Shown here piece by piece: positions 55,689-64,000 of a DNA stretch of 64,000 nucleotides. Position 1 is the stretch's first letter, and every line of letters starts with the position of its first letter. Origin of the DNA: Rhodotorula mucilaginosa (taxonomy: Eukaryota > Basidiomycota > Microbotryomycetes > Sporidiobolales > Sporidiobolaceae); the NCBI GenBank assembly GCA_034406715.1, contig CP137866.1, positions 1 to 64,000 on the forward strand. The letters are read 5' to 3'. Made by a program: the position numbers and the translations under genes. The notes under the pieces are model-generated. The model was given only the letters and a program-made list of their open reading frames with translations, was not told where the DNA came from and searched no databases.

Positions 55689-58523
55689 TCAGATAGGCTC
55701 GCCCGACTCGGGGCAGAGCCACTCGTGCCCGTACGGCAAGTCCTCGTCCCCAAGACTGCGCCACTCCTTGGCCAACCTCCGACCTTCCTGCACCCCCTTG
55801 ACGCGGCGCGAGACTTCCTCCCGCCACGCGACCGCATCCGCAAGGATCGCCCTCGCCGCGTCCACGTCGTCGGCGTCGTACTCCATCGGAGGGGCCGCCG
55901 CCGAGTCGGTCAACCGTTCGTGCAGCTCACCAGCTTGAATCACGAGGTACGCGTTCCCCGTCAAGCCGTACGCGCCACCGCGCACAATCTTGTCGTCCGC
56001 GAGGTGCCCGAGCTTCTCGACCAGGGTCGTGATCCTCGCCACGCTCGGGTCAAACGTCGGCGCGTCGAGGTCGAGCGAGAAAGCGGGTTGCTGATCGTCC
56101 GGTTTCTCGCGCGCGGCTTCATACTCGCGGTACTCCTCGGGAAAGTTTGAGTAGTAGCGCAGCAGCTCGCCGAGGTCCGAGACGTCGTACCAGGTCCCGC
56201 GCGCGCGCGAGTAGTGCTGGACGTTCCGAGGGTTGTACGGCTGGTTCGAGAACGAGTGTTCCGCAAACTTCTGCAAAAGGTACGTGTTTTCGACCCCGTC
56301 AGTTACCAAATCCCAGCGCAAAGATTGCTCTCGTGAGAGAGGAAAAAAAGAAGCCACACGCACCAGAGGCCAGACTTTGCGGGCAGAGTCCTTTGCCGTC
56401 GACTTGCGCCTCCCCTTCCCGCCCTTCTTCTTCTTCTTCGGCGACGACCCCTCGTCCGGCGTGGCCTCCTCTCCTCCTTCCTCTTCCTCGTCCCCGAGTC
56501 CGCCGTTCGTAATCTTCGGCAACGGCTTGAACGCGAACCCAACGCGCACGTACGGAATCCCCGCGACGCCGTCCTTCCCATCATTAAGTTTCTTCGGCTT
56601 GCCCGACGTCTCTTCCTCCGGGAGGAGCGGATCAATTGTCGGCAGCGCCGAGACTCCGAAAAAGTAACTCGGGATCTTTCTCTGCGCGGTGATGGGAGCG
56701 ATGGTCCGACTCCGTCTCGAGAGCGCCTCGAGGGCCGGCCAGGAATAGATCGAAGGCGCGAGCGGGTGCAGGGCGTCGATCGAGAAGAGCGAGAGCGGGT
56801 GCTTCGACGGTTGGGTATCGTTTGGTGGGATGCCGGGGTAGGAATCGTCAAAAACGTAGACGCTGGCGGACGGAACGACGGAAGAGCGCGCGCATGAACA
56901 ACGTCAGCTACGATTCGTACTGCCGGCGTGTGAGATCAGGCACGACAAACTTACAGCTCGGGGTCTGTCGGGCGGTGGGGGAGGACGCATCAGTGAATGT
57001 ACTCGAGCAAAGAGAGAGACCATAAGCCGCACGAACCCTTGGACAGGACCATGGACTGGTGGTTCCAATCGGTGTGGTCCGTCTTGACGCGCTCGTTCGG
57101 ACCCATCACCTTGCACGGGCCCTTCCACGCCGGACTACGCCGCCGCAGAAAGGGTCAGCTGACGAGGCGGCGGCGGGCGTGTGGAGTGGACTCACTTGGA
57201 CGGGTGGACGTTCTCAAAGTCGGTGCGGGCGTACAACCACGAGAGTTGGATCCCGACAAAGTTGCTCTCGTGCCGGTTGTCGCCCTCTCCCAGCTTGACT
57301 TCCTCCTTCTTGGCACTGTTTCACCAGCAAAACCAGCAAGAAAGCGACCGCGGCGCAATTAGTCAGTTGGTTTTGCGCCAAAATCCCGTTCCGGTCCGAG
57401 TGAGTGAGTGGGTGAGTGAGTGAGTGAGAGGCGAGACTAAAAAGAGAGCAGCAAGTCACGCACCTGATCCGCTCGATGACTGCGAGCCAGGAATCGCTGC
57501 CGCCCGACGGGCGCAACTTGACCACGTCTCCGACCCCGAGCGGACCCCTGTCGACATCTCCGTCTGCGCGTGCGCGCACCAGTAAGAGAAACCCGGATCG
57601 GTCAGAGAGGGAAATCAAAGAGGCGAGGACAGGACGGGGCAACCGAGCAGGAACAACTCACTGCGCAGCTTGGTAAAGTGCGAGACGAGTTCCGGGTTTT
57701 CGAGGTCTGCAATCTCTGCCTCGGTGAGCTGGACAAGTTCATCGTCGGACGATGAGTGCGCCGAGTCGTCCACCGCGTCGCCCTCCTCCTCCTCCTCCTC
57801 CTCTTCCTCCTCGGCGCCCACTTCTTCCTGTTCGTCTTCCAGCTCGTCAATTTCCTCGCCCACGTCGACCACGACCTCCTCCCGCCGCCTAGTAGCTTTC
57901 GTAGCCTTCTTGCTCCCAGTCGTCGACGTGGTTGCCTTGTTCCGCGGGCGGCGGGTCCTCTTCTCAGTCGACTTGGACGCCGTCGCCGCGACTGCCGCCG
58001 TTGTCGAGTCTCTCGACTTGCGGGGAGCGTTCCGGCGCAGCTTCCTGGCAGGACCGCCGTCGTCAGAGCCGCCGTCGTCGTCGTCTGAGCCTGCCGCCTC
58101 GCTCGAGGAGACGACCCGTCTGCGACGGCGCTTCTGCTGCTTCTTTTTCTTGCCGTCGTCTTGGTCCTCCTCTTGTTCCTCCTGCACGACCTCCTCCTCC
58201 TCCTCCTCCTCCTCTTCTTGCAGATTGCCAACGTCTGCGTCGTCTGCGTCGTCGTTGCCGCCTTCTTCCGCCGCCTCGTCTTGTCCGCGGTCGCTGGCCT
58301 CCCCGGCGGCCGAGTCGTCGCGCGAGGCGGAGACCGCGTCCATGTCGTCGTCATCGTCGTCGGCGTTGTCGTCAGCAGCCTGTCCGCCGTGTTCCGCGGT
58401 GGCATTTGGAGGAGGGTTGATGTTGAGCGAGGTGGGGCGTCGTCCACCGCGAGGAGCAGCGTTGGCAGGCTCGGCGGGGGTGCCCGAGAGGACAAAGCCG
58501 GCCAAAGTCTTGAGCCTGTTCAT
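55689..58523 (-). CDS. Large acidic protein with BAH-like domain
   Basis: Probably a chromatin protein. The first about 280 residues are highly charged: repeated Asp/Glu runs, KKKKQQKRRRRR, and SSDDELVQLTEAEIADLENP. Then a BAH-like region: GVGDVVKLRPSGGSDSWLAV, NFVGIQLSWLYARTDFENV and WKGPCKVMGPNERVKTDHTD with HQSMV, echoing the BAH pattern of a WFYRPEDT-like strand followed by a LSDH-like element. Downstream are PYVRVGFAFKPLPKI, an acidic/Lys-rich linker and a helical C-terminal part (YDVSDLGELLRYYSNFPEEY to HEWLCPESGEPI). One intron carries a (TGAG)n microsatellite (57402-57428). The domain call is by pattern only; orthology unknown. Confidence 0.6.
57402..57428. repeat. (GAGT)n microsatellite
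   Basis: Six to seven GAGT units with one interruption, inside an intron of the BAH-like gene near its splice acceptor region on the minus strand. Confidence 0.7.
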
Positions 58524-58761
58524 CCTCGACCGCTCTCTAGCGCGCTCGTTCCACTCGAGCGGTAGATGTCCGAGTGAGAAAGGGCGGGAGAGAAGCCCGC
58601 CATCTTGACATTTCCGCCCTCACTCGCACACCACGGCTGGCAAAGCAGCAAGTGCAGAGCCCGCACTCTATCGAATAGCGACTCCTACCCGACGCAGCTC
58701 CGAACAACTCCGCCTGCCCGCCAAAGGAGATCCACCCCCTCTTCATCAACCTCCCGCTGCA

Positions 58762-59701
58762 ATGTCAACCTCGACCGGTGCTTCCCTCGAAGCAAAGCTG
58801 CAAGCTGCAACGTCGATCTACACAAAGCTAGAGTCGGGTCAGTCCTACTGCGGTCCGCACCTGTCCCACGGTACACACTCGGACTGCGTCTGCTCCGGGT
58901 GAGACCGTGTTCTTTTGACGGCACTTCGACTGACGCCTTCGCTTCTCTCGCTCGCAGATTACGCACGAGCAGTCGAAGCGCGCCAGCTCCTCGATGCACA
59001 GAAGACCGAGAACGAGGCCGTCAAGAAGGTGCGTGGTGGCTCGCAGCTCGAGGGAGCTAGTTCCTTCTGTGGACCGACGGAACCAGCTCCTTTTCATCAT
59101 TTTGCGGACCGACCACGCAGCTGATCACGAAAAGCACCCAATCTACCTCGCTTCGCAGGAACTCGCCTCGTTGACGGAGCAGAACAAGGTGTACAAGCTC
59201 GTCGGTCCCGTCTTGATGAAGCAGGAGCAGTCCGAAGCCAAGCACAACGTCGACAAGCGGCTGGAATGGATCAACGACGAGATGTGAGTCCTGACGCTTT
59301 GGCTGTCCTGTCCGAGTCCTCCGTTGTCCAGGTCTGGCTCCGCCGACAAGCACGAGAGGAGAACACTCCGAATGACGGCGATTCCGCCCCGCTGGTCAAG
59401 GAGCTGCCTGGTTAACCTGTGTTCGTGTGAACAGCAAGCGCGCCGAAGCCAAGCTCAAAGACGTGGGCGGCAAGCTCGAAGAAAAGAAGGTCGAGGTGAG
59501 GCATCCACTCACAAAACCCTTTCGCATCGCTCTCACCTCACCTCCGGAGCGGATCCACGTATTGAACTGACTCTCTCTCTCTCGCTGGGTGCGGCTCCAT
59601 ACACACAGATTGTCAACTTGCAGGGGCAGTATCAGCAACAAATGCAGGCAGCGGGCGGCGGCGGCGGCGGCGCAAAGGTGCCCCCCGTCGTCGCCGCTTG
59701 A
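58762..59701 (+). CDS. YKE2: Prefoldin subunit 6
   Basis: Beta-type prefoldin subunit that hands unfolded actin/tubulin to the CCT chaperonin, one of whose subunits (CCT3) lies 7 kb away. Five exons give about 130 residues: MSTSTGASLEAKLQAATSIY, ARQLLDAQKTENEAVKK, ELASLTEQNKVYKLVGPVLM, KQEQSEAKHNVDKRLEWIND and the second coiled-coil helix EAKLKDVGGKLEEKKVEIVN with LQGQYQQQM. The GPVLM-KQ hairpin between two helices is the prefoldin 6 signature. The C-terminus is Gly/Ala-rich. Start ATG at 58762 after a short leader; the gene diverges from the BAH-like gene. Confidence 0.9.
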
Positions 59702-60907
59702 TCGGCTTTATTTGCGCGCCTCTCTCTCGTTCTCCACACGCAGGCACCGCTGGCCCTCAAGTTGACCCTCTGTTGTTACTTCTAGTTCTCTCTCGCAATG
59801 CATCGCTCTCTCGAGGGGGGGCACGCCCGTTGATTGCGCTCCGGCCATCGCCGGTCGACTCACTAGAGCGTCCTACAGAAAGCGCTTTTTCCCGCTGTAC
59901 ACGCGCGCCTTTCTCGTGCAGAAAAGCACCTGGCTATGCACTGGCAAGCTGATCTCGCTTGCTGATGTAAGCCACTATACATAAGGGATCCGACGCAGAT
60001 CGAGAGCTCGTCGAGAGGACGCGATTTGGACGCGATTTGCCTCGGCGGAAGATCGGAGATGACGTGTCAGCCGCTCGCCGCTTCAATTTTCCGTTGAAAA
60101 GAAGAAAAAGCAGCGAGGTGTCGAGGTGGCCTTGGCTTTGATTCCTACGCTCTCCCTGTACATACCTTGGTACAGCTTGCTGTTGCGAGCGGTCTGCTGC
60201 AGAAGCTTTTATCCCGCGCCTCAAGCTCGAGCCACCAGCTCCAGCTAGCTGGCTGGCTGCAGCTAGCAGCGGATCCTTGCCGAGTCCGGCAACGTCAGCG
60301 GCGCTCGCGCTCGTCGATCGCCTCGGCCTCCAGCAGGCTGGCTCCGCACCTCGGCAAATCGGGGATCTGGAGTCTGGACCGCATCGCATGGTGCTAGAGT
60401 CTACGCGTGCTTGCTGCATAGGCGCTCAGGAATCTGCTATACGACTTCGACAACGACACAGCGGCTGGAACCGAAGCAAGCTCTTTCAAAACGGGGACGA
60501 CGGACGGAAATCAAAGAGGTTTTCGGCTATAAGCGCTATATGGGGTAAAGGAGCTTCGAATTTAACGTACGTAACTACAGGTCAAACGGTTTTCGTCCGT
60601 CCGCCCGCCCGGCAAAGAGGAGTTTTGGCCCTGGGCTGGATCCGCGCTTCCCGAACCTGCTTGCCAGCATGCATGCATGACGCCCGCTCGTTCGCTTGTC
60701 ATCATCGGCTCGGGCATCTTTCTTTGGTCCCCCTTCCTCCCTTCACACATCTCGTCGCTTTAAGCGCTTTCCAGCCCTTCACACAAGCTCGAGCGCGGTC
60801 TTCCAACTCTCAAGTCTACAAACTCGAACGTCGGCGCATCGCTCATCGTCGTTCCTCCCGTGCACGAACCCCGAGCTTCAACCCGACCCCCCGAATCTAC
60901 AGCGACC
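59702..60907. other. Intergenic region, no gene recognised
   Basis: 1.2 kb with short overlapping frames only. It includes a self-complementary stretch around 60246-60269 (GCTAGCTGGC...GCAGCTAGC) and CT-rich sequence from about 60725 that is probably the leader of the next gene. Confidence 0.55.
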
Positions 60908-61826
60908 ATGGGCGGCATCGAAGACCGAGAGTACGAGCTCGCGCACCCGCCCAAGAAGTTTGTCATGGGCGGCAAGTCGATCGGCTACATGACCCTGGTC
61001 GGGTTGACGTTTGGCGTCGCGGCCGGCGCTCTCGGCATCACGTCCTACTTCCTCCAAAAGTACGGCAACATCTTCAATGTCCAGCGCTACCCGGACCGGT
61101 ACACCATGCGTGAGTTGTCGCTCTAGTCATCCCGTTTGCCTGAGAAATGAGATGAACTGATGGCGGTTCCGATCGGCCTCGCAGACACCATCAACCTCGG
61201 CTTGTTCAACAGTATCTGGACGATCCTCATCTGCCTCGGCGCCTACGCCCTCCCCCTCATCTTCCTCGCTTTCCTCGTCTTCACGGCGCTCGTGATGTGT
61301 GAGTTCCCTTCCTCGCACAAGGGAGGAGGCGGGCGGGCGGGCGACTCGGCTTTCCCGCCTTCCCCCCAGGAGCTACTCTGAAGGCTCGAGCTGCTGAAAC
61401 ATAGCCCCAACACTGACGCATTTTCGACTCGACCGACAGGGGCCTGCGTCGGTGGCATCTTCACCGTGCACGTTCCGTTCTCGGCGTCGAGCTGCTCCAC
61501 CAGCTCGGCCAAGTGGGCCCGCTTCGTCGGCTCGTGCAAGTACTACGTCGGTCTCGAGGCACTCGCATGGACTCTCTGTACGTGTTGTCTCTCACGGCCT
61601 GTCATTCCTGGACAACGGGAAAACGGTCGCTTAATTTGGCTCTTGTTTCCTCCTGCAGTCGGCCTCATGTTTGTGTGGTTCTGCCTGCTCATCGCCGACG
61701 TTTTCATGACCAAGCGCAAGCGTCACTACATGCTCGGTAAGTTCCACCTTGCGCGGTTCTCTGTGTTCTGTCGGCCCTCGCCACAAACTGACACTTCCTC
61801 CCCCCTTCCGTCCTCCAGGCGAGTAA
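60908..61826 (+). CDS. Four-span integral membrane protein, unknown
   Basis: No family named with confidence. Five exons join to MGGIEDREYELAHPPKKFVM, a first hydrophobic segment (YMTLVGLTFGVAAGALGITS), a loop NIFNVQRYPDRYTM, a second segment (LICLGAYALPLIFLAFLVFT), a third (ACVGGIFTVHVPFS) followed by a Cys/Ser-rich loop with KWARFVGSCKYYVGLEALAW, and a fourth (LMFVWFCLLIADVFMT) before the basic end KRKRHYMLGE. The four-segment layout resembles MARVEL-type or small fungal plasma-membrane proteins, but this is only topology. The last intron leaves just the final two residues (GE) and stop in its own exon. Confidence 0.75.
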
Positions 61827-62087
61827 AGCGATGCGGTCGACCACCCCCTCGCGTATTGCGTCGTGTCATCCTCAACATCACCACCGCCTGGATGCCTCTC
61901 AAAGTGGCGCCGCCTCCTTACCTTTTCTCCCTCCTCCCCCGCCGCTCGGGTTCCTTTGGCCTGCTCCCTCAGCATTGCTGTACATATCCCCGACGACGCG
62001 CCCTTCTTTTCGTTCTTTCATCTAGACTTCCCTGCCTTCTTCGCAAACTTACATAGCTGCAAATCTTAATATCTTGATGCACTCGCT

Positions 62088-62405
62088 ATGTGTCGCGGGA
62101 TCCTCTCGGCTTCCGAAAGCCTGCTGCGGTCTACTGCGAGTCTCAATGGCTCTCAGGCCGTGAAGCGAGTGTACTCAGGTTAGCAACATTAATTGTAAAC
62201 CGCATTTCGACCTCTGTAGATAGCTGGACCTGTGAAAACCTTTCCGGAAGGGGGCCCAGCAGTGGAGGCGTCTCCTCGTCATGATTGCACTCTCCATATC
62301 ACAGCCATTCCCAAGTCAAACGACAAACACTCGTACAGGACTCTCGACTACCCGCCAGGCTTTCTTGCGCTCGACAGGCCCCCGCACTCTGCGCAGTCGT
62401 CTTGA
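62088..62405 (+). CDS. Small predicted mitochondrial protein, unknown
   Basis: Two exons (62088-62178, 62224-62405) join in frame to 90 residues. The N-terminus MCRGILSASESLLRSTASLN and VKRVYS looks like a mitochondrial presequence (Arg/Ser, few acids). The mature part reads GPVKTFPEGGPAVEASPRHD, CTLHITAIPKSNDKHSYRTL and DYPPGFLALDRPPHSAQSS. The intron is short (45 nt, GTTAGC donor, GATAG acceptor). I do not recognise the family. The coding call rests on the in-frame join and presequence-like start; without the splice the frame breaks. Confidence 0.55.
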
Positions 62406-62762
62406 CGGACGCCGCCTTCGACTGCTGCTGGGCATCCTTGCTGCTGCCGCCGCCGCCGCCGCTCTCTGCCCGTGATCCCACAAAGCGGGTCAGCACTCGA
62501 GGCATCACTTAGGGCAGGTCAGTCTGCATCGATCCCCCATTCACGAATTCCAGCGAGCGACGGAGCTGAACCGACGCGGGTGGTGCAGGTGAACGAAGAG
62601 ATCAAGGGGATTGCGTTGACTGGAAAGAGGAGCACCAGGCGCTGCACGCTACGCTGGATTCCAACTGGACAAGGAGTGAGTCGCTGGCTGAACCCTCCCC
62701 ATCTCGGGCATGTTGAAGCTGACAACCTTAAAACCCGCCCGTTCGACCTTTGACTCCATCAG

Positions 62763-64000
62763 CGCGAGTCGGCAGGGGTCTGGCCTATGTCCCTGCTGCC
62801 CACAACGATGCTCATCCGCAAGAGTATGCCGAGCCCACGAGTCCGACTCGGTCAGTCCCTTGGCGCGCTCTCACGTTCCAGTCTGCAAGCTGACCCGATT
62901 GCGTATAATAGCCGCGCAAGTTTGAGCCTGCACCCGCACATGAGCCTGCCCGAGTCGGTCGGAAGCTCTTCCTCGCGCAGTCCTTCGACAAACTATGACC
63001 CGTCCATCTACTCTCACCGGAGCGAGGAGCAGCCGTCCGCGCCGACGTTCTTCAAGTCGATCAAGCGAGCCATCGCCAAGGCTGCGACGGCAGGATCGGA
63101 ACCGACTCCGCACCACGACGCGGCCAAGGACAAGGGGCGGATCGCTTCGTCGAGTCGGAACGCCGGGGTCAAGCCCAAGCGGAGCGTGACGGCGAACGAG
63201 GTGCCGCTGACGGCAGAGGCGACCGCAGCACGACGAGAGCGAGCAGGACCCGCTCCCGGGACGCCAGGACCCGCAGCAGCTGCGGCCAACTCGTACGGGA
63301 TCGCGGGGCCCTCACGCGGCGGGTTCATCGTCCAGACGCACAGCAAAGCGGTCCCGACCGTCGCCACGACGACCGGCGACACCACCTCGCTCGATGACCT
63401 GCCCCCGTTGTCGCTCCCTCCCCTCGCGACCGTGTCGACTCGCGGCGAACTCCCGAAAAGGAAGCCGACGCTCGAGAGAGCCGTCTCGGTCGACGTGCTG
63501 CCTCCGGCGCCGCCTTCGAGTCAGATCTCGACAACAGCAGTCGACCCGCACCTCCCGCCGTCGCTCATCCTCGCTCGCATCGCCGAATTGACTGCTCAGG
63601 GACCCAAGCTCGACACGTTCGTCCCGCTAATCCGGTCCTTGAGGAGCAGCATCGATACCTTTCCGTTCCCGCCTCCCGCGCTCGCCGCGAAACGGCTCTC
63701 GGAAGCACTCGCGACCCACACCCCCGTCATGTACGAGTACCGAGGCACGGAAGAGTACGCGGCGCCGAGCCCGACCCCGGCTCGGCTGTACCTCTCGCAG
63801 GCGCACTTCCTGCGACCAGAGGCACCGCCGGCGTTGCGGGCAGCGATGCTCGAATTGATGGTCGCTTGCATCACCGCTTCGCTCGAGTCGACGGGAGGGA
63901 TGCGAGAGGCGGAAAAGGCCCTCTTCTGGGAGGAGGCTCGAAGGTGGGCGGACGAAGCTCGCGTCGAAGTGGACGACGGGCAGGGCGGTCGGCGATCCGT
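62763..64000 (+). CDS. 5' part of a large gene running off the window
   Basis: An internal exon 62763-62850 and a long exon from 62912 that stays open to the last base. Visible sequence is mostly disordered: VPAAHNDAHPQEYAEPTSPT, SESVGSSSSRSPS-like stretches, TFFKSIKRAIAKAA, then a more ordered start at PPSLILARIAELTAQGPKLD, TFVPLIRSLRSSIDTFPFP, ARLYLSQAHFLRPEAPPALR and AAMLELMVACITASL. The last part resembles the helical-repeat N-terminus of tuberin (TSC2) proteins, but I hold this only weakly. The first exon(s) and start codon upstream of 62763 could not be fixed. Confidence 0.6.

Noticed and set aside
57670-58608. Long Ser-rich plus-strand frame antisense to the BAH-like gene
   Set aside because: Mirror image of the Asp/Glu/Lys repeats on the coding strand; composition artefact.
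60246-60269. Self-complementary GCTAGCTGGC...GCAGCTAGC stretch as an insertion-element end
   Set aside because: Isolated, with no partner copy, target duplication or element gene nearby.

Overview
This window is the left end of a fungal chromosome. It opens on (CCCTAA)n telomeric repeats and continues into dense, GC-rich, intron-rich sequence. Introns are mostly 45-105 nt, with GTGAGT, GTGCGT or GTCAGT donors and frequent CTGAC branch points. Gene content (ATG101, a MoaA-MoaC locus, NADH-GOGAT, an MCC/HMG-CoA lyase pair, no long intergenic deserts) and intron style suggest a basidiomycete yeast, probably a red yeast of the Pucciniomycotina; the exact taxon is inference. I see no mobile elements, CRISPR, rRNA or convincing tRNA genes.

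Layout. 1-69 telomere. 1.4-7.5 kb: RRP1 (rRNA processing), UBC12 (neddylation) and MOCS1 (molybdenum cofactor). 7.6-16.5 kb: four minus-strand genes, HMG-CoA lyase, methylcrotonyl-CoA carboxylase beta, NIPSNAP and a 3-hydroxyisobutyrate dehydrogenase-like gene; three of them fit mitochondrial branched-chain amino-acid breakdown. 16.7-17.9 kb: the SNARE VTI1. 18.1-20.3 kb: two unrecognised genes for small disordered proteins ending in a membrane segment. 21.4-28.7 kb: an F-box protein, DUS1, ATG101 and phosphoglycerate kinase. 29-31 kb: an acidic unknown. 31.6-33.4 kb: cystathionine beta-synthase. 34.8-42.7 kb: GLT1, the NADH glutamate synthase, followed by a broken partial copy of itself. 43.9-49.3 kb: four more genes of the same tail-membrane family. 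49.6-59.7 kb: CCT3, a divergent DNA-repair pair (PNKP and MGT1), a BAH-like protein and prefoldin 6. 60.9-64 kb: a four-span membrane protein, a small probable mitochondrial protein, and the start of a large gene that runs off the window.

The main unexplained feature is a family of six genes in two clusters (18.1-20.3 and 43.9-49.3 kb). Each encodes a Ser/Arg/Pro-rich disordered body and one C-terminal membrane helix, and the helix codons are split by an intron, phase 0 in the five clear cases. Four genes share a CGGACA(A/T)GCCG motif about 110-145 bp upstream; the other two share different upstream blocks. Recent local duplication is visible at DNA level. The second notable feature is MOCS1: an optional intron decides whether the protein ends in the MoaA Gly-Gly tail or continues as a MoaA-MoaC fusion, and that intron contains an AG|GT point that could be spliced in two steps.

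Most genes here are multi-exon. Spans run from start to stop codon, and the splice sites quoted were read by eye.
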